From positions 27,410,064 to 27,474,063 of the forward strand of contig CM042997.1 of assembly GCA_023678885.1 (NCBI GenBank): a stretch of 64,000 bases of DNA, read 5' to 3'. The notes beneath the pieces were generated by a model. The model saw only the letters and a program-made list of their open reading frames with translations, ran no database searches and had not been told where the DNA came from. The position numbers and the translations under genes were made by a program. The DNA comes from Pogostemon cablin. Its lineage: Eukaryota; Streptophyta; Magnoliopsida; Lamiales; Lamiaceae. Positions 12,623 through 22,123 of the stretch are shown here, one piece after another; position 1 is the first letter of the stretch, and each line of letters begins with the position of its first letter.

Positions 12623-12748
12623 AAAGAGATCTCTTGAGATCTTGAGAGATTTCAATCATGCAAACTATGAAAAGATCTCTTGAGATCCTGAGAGATCACA
12701 ATCATGAATATACTTTCCATAATCTGCTGCAATCTCCTCACTATATAA
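12623..12748 (+). promoter_or_regulatory. Putative promoter of the antisense PMD gene in Tat-1
   Basis: TATATAA at 12742-12748 is preceded by two direct copies of an AAGATCTCTTGAGATC-containing block (about 12623-12659 and 12670-12706, 47 bp apart), each ending in CAATCATG. Each copy has an internal palindrome, GATCTCTTGAGATC. Downstream is a plausible noncoding exon ending at a donor (CAAT|GTAAGC, 12895), whose acceptor (CTTGCAG, ends 14718) lies 16 nt before the PMD start codon. Tat-2 has the same order of parts. This is inference from layout only. Confidence 0.55.
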
Positions 12749-12894
12749 TGAGGGGTTCAGTGCACTTGATTTCTTCATCAACAAACCGTAAAGCATTTTC
12801 ATTTCTGCATTCCTTTCTTCAGATTTTTTTTTTCCGAAGAGCAACGTCTTCTTTGTCTTGCAGATTCCTTCATCAAGCATTGCTTACTATCAAT

Positions 12895-14718
12895 GTAAGC
12901 CCTCAATCCTTTTTTTTTTTTTAAATCTTTTAAATATACTTCCTTATATCTGCTTTTTTCTTTATATTTTTTTTTTCTTGATTGCTATGTATTTGTGATT
13001 TTTTTTTGTCTGCCTTCTTTTTTTTTTAACTCGTCACTGTACAATTACATACTTGTGATTCTTTTTGTCAACCTCGTCCCTTGTCCCTTAACGGTTCTTG
13101 TCAACCTCGTCCCTTAATCGGTTGTCCCTTATCGTTTGTCCCTCGATAATTGTCCCTCGATTACCAGTTGTGTATTGCAATTGTCGGCTACTACAACAAT
13201 GATTAGTGGCGAGGGTTATGAGTATGGATGGTTGGAACCTGATTCCGATGGCTATGAGTATGGATGGTTGGAACCTGATTCTGATGGCGACAGTGCGTGC
13301 GATGGCGCGGCAATCGATTCTCGACGGCTGATGGGCGCTAGCGGCGCTGGTGGCACATGATCGATTGGCTCCTAGACCGTTTGGCGTTTGCGACAAAACT
13401 AGCAATTGCTTGGTGGTCGATGATCGATTGGGCTTCTCTAGTGGTTTTGCGGGTTTGCGACTGGAACACCTTGAGCAACGGAGCTAGGGAACAATTCGGC
13501 TTGCAGCAGCGCTCGTGATCGGGGAACCGATGGTTGTCGGACAGCGGCGAGGAGCTTGAAGCCGAAGGATAGACTCTGACAATCGAACCGCATCGAGGCT
13601 TGTGATCCCGTCGGCATTGGCGGTGCAGCGAGTCGGCGAAGACAACGGATTCCGGCTGCTGGCGTGTGCGGCGGTTGAAGATGGAAGTGGCCGCGATCGG
13701 CTGGAAGAGTGATTCTAGTGGGCTGTAGCAGCGGATCCGGTGAAGAGGCTGTGCGATTTTCGACTGCTGACGGGCATCGCGGCGGCATTGGCGAGGCTCA
13801 CTAATGGAGGACGGCGATGGAGGCGGATGTCTTCCTTGGTGTGCGCGGCCGATCTAGACGCGAAGTCAGCTTCCGACGAGAGAGTGGCGGCTGGTGTTCA
13901 CTCCCAGAAGCAACGGGTAGTGCAAGGCAGCGACGACTGGACAACTTGATGGCGACCGCGCTGCAGCAGATCTCGCCTCTTCCAGTGGATGGCCGATCCA
14001 GGCGCTGCTGTGGTGGTGTGTTGGTGGCTCTTCTTGGCGGCTTCGGGCTCGGTAAGCAGCAGGTGGTCGAAGCGGGGTGATGCAATCAATGGCTCATGAT
14101 CTTCGACAGCGATCGGCGGCGGATCCGGCTGGACGAGATGGCAACGATGGAGCATGACAGTGGCGGCGAGGGTCGCGATCTTCCAGAGGCGGTGCAGTGG
14201 ATGAGCGGATCCGGTGAAGCGGCTGACTCGCGGCGGGCTCGGGCGGCGTCTGCTTCCGGTGGGCAGCAGCGCGCGCGGAGTCAGCGCGGTGATCCGGAAC
14301 TGGCGGAAGGCGACGGCAGCTATGCATCGATAGGGGCGGCGAGATGCAGCGGCGTTGGAGCGGCAGATGGCCTGGTTCATCGCAGAGAGCCTTCTGCTTT
14401 GGAAGAGAGAAGCCCTCAATTTTGACTCACCCTTTTAAATTTTGACTTCTTTAATTGGGCTTTATTTTGATTCTCAATTAGCCCCATTTGGCTTTTGACT
14501 TGGGCTTCCTTTAGTTGCATGATGCTTTTGGGCCTCATTATAAATTCATTTGGGCTCCCTTCAATATTTGACCCTTTCTCATGATCATATGTTTAATTTA
14601 TAATTTTGAATTTAATAATTAACCGACCCATGAATTCATTTTGGGCCTTTTAATTAATTAAATATAAATTAATTTGAACCCCTTTTACTGATATATTCTC
14701 CCATATATTTCCTTGCAG
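12895..14718 (+). other. Putative long first intron of the Tat-1 PMD gene, with GC-rich core
   Basis: A 1.8 kb stretch between a GTAAGC donor and a TTGCAG acceptor. Its centre (about 13200-14420) is strikingly GC-rich and CpG-rich inside an AT-rich element, and is open in several frames on both strands, as GC-rich DNA often is. A 36 bp tandem duplication encodes the repeat EYGWLEPDSDGY at about 13216-13290. I see no known protein domain in any frame. It may be captured host DNA or a CpG-rich regulatory intron. Confidence 0.4.
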
Positions 14719-14734
14719 TTAATTCAACTTCAAG

Positions 14735-17531
14735 ATGGTTTACTTCGCTGGTATGGTCATAGACTCCAATAAGCGCCAATTGGTGATTCTTGACAATAAG
14801 AACTCACCATCCGATGGAGCAACTTATCTTCCGATTGAGAGACCCTTGATGGGTGCACCTATAGACAAAATTCCTTGCGAGAATAGCGAACCTGATCTAA
14901 AGACTTGGACTGAAGATCTGAACTTGGGTGAAACCAAAGTTGTAATTTTGAAGGCGATTAATCATACCGAAGATGAAAACCTTGACCCTTTGCCCACATT
15001 AGGGCGCAGAATAATTGATGATTATGCAGCGTGGGGCAATTCGGTGAATTTTCCTGGAGAATTCCGTTATACTCCTGGCTATTGGGAATGGACTGAAGTT
15101 GTTCTAAGCAGATATCATGACGATCTTGCAAGAATAAAGATTTATGACCCAATTTTTGCATCTTTATTCACGTATGATTGCAACCAAGAGATCATCAAAG
15201 CTTTCTGTGAGGCGTGGTGCCCTGTTACTAACACTTTGCTCACTTCTTTTGGAGAAATATCAATTTCTCTATGGGATTTGTACAACTGGACGGGCTTGCC
15301 ACTAGCCGGTCATTTATATGAAGAGGTTGTGCCCGATAAACCTGAACTCTTCAATGATCGTGACCTCAATGGCTTACGTATTCCATCTAGTTGTCGGCAC
15401 TTGCTGCACGCCTACCATAGACTTCGCAGTCTTGATGGTACTGACTCTGTTTCACTCACTCGATGGGTAAAATTTTGGTTTTGTCGACCTATAACATACA
15501 AGAAACCTCCTGTACGTGTAGAGAAGAGTAGGAAGAACCGCCGCAAGAAAACACACAACCCAAATGGGGTTATTGGTGATCATAAGAAATGGACCTCTGC
15601 AGAAACAGGACCCTTCAAAATGCTCGGTATTGATGTTATGCACCAAGAGGAGACATATCTGGCTGCTTATCTGGCTTGCTGGCTTTGCTCTTTCGTACTC
15701 CCTACCGATGAAGTAGATTTAATACGTCCTGGAACCTTTAAGGTAGCGAGTTTGATGGCTACAGGAAGGTCAGTTGGACTTGTCGTTCCAGTCTTGACGA
15801 GTATCTATAGAGGCTTGAACAAAATTTCAAATGATCCTAGACCCTCTGAGCTGAAATCAACATTTCCCGTACACTTTGTGTACACCTGGTTGGCTCATTA
15901 TTTCAATACTCATTATCCAAATCCACATGAACTGAAGATCCCTTTAATGGTAACATATTCAGGTGAGAATGGAGCAAAGTTCTTTACTCCAACTAATGCT
16001 CGCAAAAGACTTCAAAATGGAAGTAATGCTTCATTGCTTTGTAATGTTCGCCGAATAAATAATCCAAGGGAGTATATTGATATTGACCAAGCATCTTGGC
16101 GTGATTGGAGTTTCTTCATTGCCATTCGTATGAGCTATCTTACTCTACGACAGAATGGGAAATTTTTTGTTGAACCTTATAGCCCACATCGATTCAGCCG
16201 TCAATTTGGCTTTTATCAAGAAGATACTCCAGGGAAACTGAGAATAGACTTTCGAGAGTCTACTTTAGAGCAAGGGCTTCAGCTTTGGAGGCGATGTATC
16301 TTACGCAATTCTCGCACTAAAGCGACTTTTCCATGCGCCCCCACAGAGTTCAGAAACTTCTGCTCACCAAAGTATGCTGAGTGGTCCTCTCAACTTCATG
16401 GGACTTATTTCATAGATCATATGACGGATCTAATCAGAATTGTTCCGAGCCACACCGTAGAGGAAGAAGTTGACATTATTGGCAATTCGGATAATGCCAA
16501 GATTGATGAAGCAACTGTACCGTTAGAAGCCCCTCCTCCTCAGAAGGTGATTGTTGGAACGTCAGGTGTAGTAAAAAAAAGAAAGAGTGATCTCTCTTAT
16601 TCAAATGAGAGTAGCACAGACCGAAACTTGAAGAGGACCAAAAGAGGCGAATCTCCTGTGCACGTCCTGATAACTCAAACCGAGGTTTTCAATCCCTTTT
16701 TTTTTATTATGAATTCCATACTTCCATATATAACTATTTCTAATATCCCATTTTTTGTAGCATCTGGATGCTGTATTTGGCTCTGATTATGACGAACTTG
16801 AGGAAGAAGGATCAGCATCCGCTGCAGCCCTCAAAGACTTAGTAGATGATGTAAATCAAATTTCTCCCATTGTGCCTGAGTCTCATCCTCCAATTACTAC
16901 AATGGAAGCTCCAGAAATTACAACATTTAACTTTGATGCTGAGATCACGGATGCTAGGAAACTAGTTAATATGAAAGTGTGGAAAAGCTTTCAAGATAAG
17001 TTGAAGAGGACTTCTGTCAGCTCCTTATCTTCTATGCGGAATGAGGGACTCAAAATGGTGAATAATTTCAAGAGCGCTCCAGAGATTGACGGATCTGCTT
17101 TAGAAGCATCATTTGACTTCTTATTTACTAAAGCTGACGCGTATGATGCCGTGAAGATAAAACTTGCTGATGGGCTATCCAAGAGAGAAGTTAATAAGCG
17201 CCTGACCGATGCAAGGAAGCGTGCTGATGAACACAAAGGCAAAGAAGCTGTAGATATCAAGCAATTGCAAGAATCCGAGACTAGGTTGAAGCAGATTGCG
17301 GAAGAAATTAAGACCCTGTTGAAAGAGAAGGAAACAGTATCCCGAAAGGTTGAACGTCTTCGCGAATCCGTTCAAAATGCAAAGCTTGGAGCCCAAACTG
17401 CTGCCAGGGACATTGGTGTACTAAAGAAAACACCTATCCTAGAAGATTCCATTGCTGATGAATTAAGGACTGTTACACAAGCTTTGGAGGCCGCTCGAGA
17501 TGAATTATCCAGTATGAATATTTTTCATTAG
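14735..17531 (+). CDS. Antisense plant mobile domain (PMD) protein in Tat-1
   Basis: Two exons, 14735-16684 and 16761-17531, joined phase 0 (GAG|GTTTTC...TTTGTAG|CAT), give 906 residues. Without splicing the first exon would run on only to a stop at 16786. The N-terminal two thirds match the plant mobile domain (aminotransferase-like) family: YWEWTEVVLSRYHDDL, IYDPIFASLFTYDC, KAFCEAWCPVTNTLLTSFGE, ISLWDLYNWTGLP, and ETYLAAYLACWLCSFVLP. Then come basic, NLS-like clusters (KKRKSD, LKRTKRGE), an acidic linker in exon 2, and a coiled-coil C-terminus (about residues 760-870, QLQESETRLKQIAEEIKTLL). PMDs occur in host genes and in transposons; their biochemical role is not settled. The gene runs opposite to gag-pol, so its intron survives in the element's genomic RNA. 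The Tat-2 homologue is 907 residues. Confidence 0.85.
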
Positions 17532-17559
17532 TTTGTATTGAAACCATTTCATTTCAATG

Positions 17560-17590
<31 letters not shown>

Positions 17591-17609
17591 GAACTGTAAT
17601 GATATTATC

Positions 17610-17615
17610 AATAAA
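17610..17615 (+). terminator. Poly(A) signal of the Tat-1 PMD gene
   Basis: AATAAA lies 79 bp after the PMD stop, in the context TAATGATATTATCAATAAA. Tat-2 keeps the same 19 bases at the matching place (44904-44922), although the surrounding sequence has diverged. A poly-T run of about 31 bases precedes it at 17561-17591. Confidence 0.6.
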
Positions 17616-17826
17616 ATCCATATTCATCACTGCATCTTTGGCTTTGCTTTACTGCTTTTAGGATGTTTACCTGCTGCCTTTATATCATAATTTGCTTTTT
17701 GCTTCACAAATTTGATACAAACAAATGAAAACATGACTGAACTTCACAAATGTTAAGCTGCCTACGTATCTCTTTAAAGAGAATCAAGTCATAACGTAGT
17801 TCAAAGGGACATGATTTTTTGATTGG

Positions 17827-18052
17827 GGGTGCCGTGCACAGTTTATACTCATGCGGGCCAGGAGTGTGTCGTACACAGTTTATACTCGTGCGGACCAGGA
17901 GTTTGTCGTACACAGTTTATACTCGTGCGGACCAGGAGTTTGTCGTACACAGTTTATACTCGTGCGGACCAGGAGTTTGTCGTACACAGTTTATACTCGT
18001 GCGGACCAGGAGTTTGTCGTACACAGTTTATACTCGTGCGGACCAGGAGTAA
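17827..18052. repeat. 37 bp tandem repeat, about six copies
   Basis: A head-to-tail array of a 37 bp unit containing CAGTTTATACTCGTGCGGAC then CAGGAGTTTGTCGTACA. It is followed to about 18300 by a looser array of TTTAGCTCATATCAAGGAGC-like units. It lies between the convergent ends of the PMD gene and pol. Tat-2 has only two or three copies of the unit (about 45160-45380). Variable tandem arrays in this position are known in Tat/Ogre-type elements. Confidence 0.9.
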
Positions 18053-18316
18053 CATGCAGTTTAGGCTCATGCGTCACGGAGCATCTTGCATTATTTGTGT
18101 TAGATAGTTTAAACTCATATCAAGGAGTATTGTGTAGACAGTTTTAGCTCTAATCAAGGAGCATTGCTTGTGTAGACTTGGGAGATTTCAGATAGTTTAA
18201 GCTCATATCAAGGAGCATCATGTGTAGATAGTTTTAGCTCATATCAAGGAGCATTGGCTTGAGGGATTTTAGATAGTTTAAGCTCATATCAAGGAGCGTT
18301 GTATCTTGTAGTCGTT

Positions 18317-21300
18317 TTACGCGTAATAGCGTTTCAAGAATTTCCCATTTATGGGGCCAATGTTTACGCCATCTTCTGATATCAACTTGTAGGCGCCATT
18401 TGTGTATACTTCCTTTACAACATGAGGGCCATCCCACTTTTGGAGAAACTTATTTCCAACACGATGTGTGACCACAATAGGTCTTCTCACGGCAAGCACC
18501 AAGTCGCCAACTTGAAAAGAACGTATCTTCACCCTTTTGTTGAATGTTCTGGATAAGCGAGATTGATAACACTCAAGTCTTTGTTGTGCCTCTAACCTCT
18601 TCTCATCTAGAGCTTCTAACTCTTGAAGGCGCAACTTTGCATTTTCTTCTTCGGTTAAGCCTTCTTGTATGGCCATCCTTAAAGAAGGAATTTGTTTCTC
18701 GAGAGGTACCACAGCTTCAACACCATAAACCAAAGAATACGGAGTAGCCTGAGTAGGAGTTCTATAGGTGGTGCGGTACGCCCATAAAGCTTCATTTATT
18801 CTTTCATGCCAATCTCTTTTAGACTTGGAGACCACCTTCTTCAACAGACTACACAGGGTTTTGTTGAATGCTTCAGCTAGACCATTGGCAGCTGCATTAT
18901 ACATTGATGACTTTCTTTGTTTGAAGTCGAACTTTTCACACAACTTATCGATCCAGCTGTTGCTGAATAGCTTTCCATTATCGGTGATGATATAGCGGGG
19001 AACACCATATCTGTAAATGATGTTGATCCGAATGAAATCAGCAACATTTTCCTTCTTTACTTCCCTCAAAGGCACAGCTTCAGCCCATTTGGAAAAGTAA
19101 TCGGTGGCAGCAAGGATGTAGAGATGACCACCAGAAGATTTTGTGAGAGGTCCCACCACATCTAATCCCCAAGCATCAAAAGGCCATGAAGCAACTGTCG
19201 GGTGCAAAGGCTCCGGAGGTTGATGAATCAAGTTCCCATGAAATTGGCAAGCCTGACATTTTTGTGCATACTCCATGCAATCTTTCACCATTGTTGGCCA
19301 ATAATAGCCCATTCTTTTGACTCTGAAGTGTAGCTTCGGCCCAGACTGATGAGCACCGCAAATTCCGGAATGAGCTTCCTCCATTGCTTGAACAGACTCT
19401 TCTTTACTCAGGCATCTCAAGAAAATTCCATCAAATGATCTTCTATACATTGTGCCTTTGAAGTAAATAAATCGAGGTGCCCGTCGCCGAATATCAACCC
19501 TTTGGCGTGGCTCATTTGGCAATTTATCATACTTGAGATAATCGATAAGTGGTTGACGCCAATCCTCTTCTTCAATTTCGAAGACCTCCACCAAATGATT
19601 TTCGACTTCTTCATAATCATCATCCTCAAAGATTGGCGGTACAACCCAACTTTTGCATACTGAAATTTGAACTTGTGCCTCCGGCATAGCTATATTTGAT
19701 GCTAGCTTGGCGAGGGCGTCAGCTTGCTTATTCTCTCTTCTGGGTAAATGCTCGATATCAACATCACCAAGCCAGCTCATCAGCTTTTGAGCATACTTGT
19801 GGTATGGGAACAACTCAAGCTTCCTTACTTCATACACCCCAAGTAGTTGGTTTATCACAAGTAACGAATCACCATACACTTTAAGGTGTAATTGCCTTAT
19901 ATCGACGGCCATCTCTAAACCAAGTATGAGTGCTTGATACTCGGCTACATTGTTAGAGCAGTTTTCTGTTAAGGAAAATGAAAATGGCAAAACTTCGCCA
20001 CTGGATGTTACGAATACGACTCCAGCACCGGCCCCTTCCATATGAGATGCTCCATCAAAATACATTTTCCAAGGAGAAGCTATCTCCACAGCGAAAGCAT
20101 CTTCATCAGGGAGTTCATCAGACAGTTCCCATTCCGCAGGCATTGGATGATCAGCTAAAAAATCTGCCAACACTTGTCCTTTTACGGACTTCTGAGGGAC
20201 ATATATAATCTCAAACTGTTGAAGTTGGAGATACCACCTGGCAAGCCGATCTGAGAGTACTGGCTTTGACATGACGAACTTTAGTGGGTTAGCTTTTGAA
20301 ACTAGCCGAACTGTATGAGCTTGGAAGTAATGCTTCAACTTCTGAATCACAAAGATAAGGGCCAAGCAGATCTTCTCAATTGGTGAATATTTCAATTCAT
20401 TTGGAGTCATGGTTCTACTCAAATAGTAAAGGGCAGTTTCTTTGCCATCATCATTCTCTTGTGCGAGTAAAGCTCCAACGGAACGTTCTTGAGCAGCTAG
20501 GTAGAGAATTAACGGACGGCCAGGTATTGGTGCACACAACACTGGTGCCTTCATCAAGTAATCTTTAATGCTATTGAAAGCATTATTGCAAGCTTCATCC
20601 CATTCAAATATACTGCCTTTCTTCATGAGATGACTAAACGGTTGACATCGACCGGCCAAGTTTGATATGAATCTTCTCAAGTATGCCAATTTTTCTTGCA
20701 GACTTTTGAGTTCATGGATGTTCCGAGGCACATGCATCTTCATGATTGCATCAATCTTCGCCTTCTCAATCTCGATTCCTCGACGGCGAACAATAAATCC
20801 AAGAAATTTTCCAGATGTAACCCCAAATGCACACTTGAGTGGATTCATCTTGAGTTGATGCTCCCTTAAACGCTCAAACACTCGCCTTAAATCATGGAGA
20901 TGATTTTTCTTTTTCTTTGATTTCACCACAATATCATCAACATAGCATTCGACGATCTTATGAAGCATATCATCAAATATCTTCTGCATGGCTCGTTGAT
21001 AAGTGGCACCAGCATTCTTTAAGCCAAATGGCATCACATTATAGCAATATATTCCTTTCGGAGTACGAAAGGCTGTTTTCTCTTGGTCTTCGGGAGCCAG
21101 ACCAATCTGATTATAGCCAGATGACCCATCCATAAACGAAAGAACCTCATGCCCCGTTGTTGCATCTATCATGAGCTCAGCAATTGGCAGTGGGAAGTCA
21201 TCTTTCGGACACGCCATGTTCAAATCCCGAAAATCAACACATACTCTGATTTGCCCATTTTTCTTTCTCACTGGCACGATGTTAGAAATCCATGTAGGAT

Positions 21301-22120
21301 ACTTGACTTCTCTGATCTTGCCTGCTTCAAGAAGCTTATTGATTTCATCTTCAATTAATGGAATTAACTCTGGTCGAAATCGACGCTGCATTTGCTTAAT
21401 TGGCCGAGTTCCCTTTTTTATGGACAAATGATGCACTGCGATCTTTGGATCCAAGCCTGGCATTTCTTTATGCGACCATGCAAAGACATCCCGAAATTCT
21501 CGTAGAAGGCTGATATATTGTTCTTCTTCCTCATTACTTAGCAAGGTACTTATGTAAGTAGGGCGTGAGTCGCTTTCGTCACCTAAGTTGATTTCTTTCA
21601 ACTCATCGACAGTGGCTTTCACACCCTCCTCAAATTGCGGAGGGGCATCTTCGGCATCCACTTCCTCTACTTGAGAATCCTCAAGAGCAGTGATATGGTT
21701 GGTGGAAGCTACACTTTCTTTATCATCATCATTGTCTTCTTTAGTAAAGACAATCGTCTGCATCTTAGCCTTCAACTCTTTTCCACATGAGACTGTCAAA
21801 ATATTTCGCCTCTTCATACGAGAAGGGATTCGACTTCGGAGTTTTGGGAAGCTAGAAGACTTGAAATTATTTTTCTTCCCAATCTTGTTCCTTTCACATG
21901 GTCCGAGCCTTTCGAAAACACTTCCAAGCCTTTCGAAGACAGAACTCCTCTTGATTTTCCTTCCACTTTCATCAAAAATGTCTTCTGTGGATGAAACTTC
22001 TCCTTCTGTGATATAATTTGTGTTTGCTCTTCTGATTGCTATGCGGACTGGCTTTTGAAGGACATATCCCAAACCTGGCTTAGCATTCTTGACAGTGTGG
22101 CCACTATTTTTCAACGTTTT
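18317..22120 (-). CDS. Tat-1 pol: RT, two RNase H domains, integrase
   Basis: Open from the codon after the gag stop; 1265 residues if counted from the TTG at 22112-22114. Domains in that numbering: reverse transcriptase about 240-430 (FRDLNMACPKDDFPLP, YVDD at 391-394); gypsy-type RNase H about 535-655; linker; a second archaeal-type RNase H about 683-808 (YFDGAS, AEYQALILGLE, YGDS, QADALAK); and integrase with an HHCC zinc finger (His915, His922, Cys953, Cys956) and core D985, D1045 and E1081. The C-terminus (KWDGPHVVKEV...) has no chromodomain. All catalytic motifs look intact. It is in the same frame as gag and separated by one TAG. At the matching site Tat-2 has a sense codon, so the TAG is probably a mutation and not a programmed signal. 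Confidence 0.93.
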   Translation of the reverse strand, partial: KTLKNSGHTVKNAKPGLGYVLQKPVRIAIRRANTNYITEGEVSSTEDIFDESGRKIKRSSVFERLGSVFERLGPCERNKIGKKNNFKSSSFPKLRSRIPSRMKRRNILTVSCGKELKAKMQTIVFTKEDNDDDKESVASTNHITALEDSQVEEVDAEDAPPQFEEGVKATVDELKEINLGDESDSRPTYISTLLSNEEEEQYISLLREFRDVFAWSHKEMPGLDPKIAVHHLSIKKGTRPIKQMQRRFRPELIPLIEDEINKLLEAGKIREVKYPTWISNIVPVRKKNGQIRVCVDFRDLNMACPKDDFPLPIAELMIDATTGHEVLSFMDGSSGYNQIGLAPEDQEKTAFRTPKGIYCYNVMPFGLKNAGATYQRAMQKIFDDMLHKIVECYVDDIVVKSKKKKNHLHDLRRVFERLREHQLKMNPLKCAFGVTSGKFLGFIVRRRGIEIEKAKIDAIMKMHVPRNIHELKSLQEKLAYLRRFISNLAGRCQPFSHLMKKGSIFEWDEACNNAFNSIKDYLMKAPVLCAPIPGRPLILYLAAQERSVGALLAQENDDGKETALYYLSRTMTPNELKYSPIEKICLALIFVIQKLKHYFQAHTVRLVSKANPLKFVMSKPVLSDRLARWYLQLQQFEIIYVPQKSVKGQVLADFLADHPMPAEWELSDELPDEDAFAVEIASPWKMYFDGASHMEGAGAGVVFVTSSGEVLPFSFSLTENCSNNVAEYQALILGLEMAVDIRQLHLKVYGDSLLVINQLLGVYEVRKLELFPYHKYAQKLMSWLGDVDIEHLPRRENKQADALAKLASNIAMPEAQVQISVCKSWVVPPIFEDDDYEEVENHLVEVFEIEEEDWRQPLIDYLKYDKLPNEPRQRVDIRRRAPRFIYFKGTMYRRSFDGIFLRCLSKEESVQAMEEAHSGICGAHQSGPKLHFRVKRMGYYWPTMVKDCMEYAQKCQACQFHGNLIHQPPEPLHPTVASWPFDAWGLDVVGPLTKSSGGHLYILAATDYFSKWAEAVPLREVKKENVADFIRINIIYRYGVPRYIITDNGKLFSNSWIDKLCEKFDFKQRKSSMYNAAANGLAEAFNKTLCSLLKKVVSKSKRDWHERINEALWAYRTTYRTPTQATPYSLVYGVEAVVPLEKQIPSLRMAIQEGLTEEENAKLRLQELEALDEKRLEAQQRLECYQSRLSRTFNKRVKIRSFQVGDLVLAVRRPIVVTHRVGNKFLQKWDGPHVVKEVYTNGAYKLISEDGVNIGPINGKFLKRYYA

Positions 22121-22123
22121 CTA
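22121..22123 (-). other. In-frame TAG separating gag-pro from pol in Tat-1
   Basis: Codons on both sides are in one frame. Tat-2 has CAA-GAA at the aligned position within an uninterrupted stretch, so a CAG to TAG change in Tat-1 is the simplest explanation. Amber read-through is the alternative. Confidence 0.7.

Noticed and set aside
13088..14425. Many overlapping ORFs of 60-170 codons on both strands
   Set aside because: GC-rich, CpG-rich sequence has few stops. No frame shows a known domain, and the area is inside the predicted PMD intron.
16685..16786. C-terminal hydrophobic tail of the unspliced PMD ORF in Tat-1
   Set aside because: It is T-rich intron sequence with a GT donor and TTTTTTGTAG acceptor. 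Splicing restores a frame that continues to 17531.
17827..18052. Regular 37 bp repeats suggestive of a CRISPR array
   Set aside because: The units are head-to-tail with no unique spacers and lie inside a plant retrotransposon. It is a tandem repeat.
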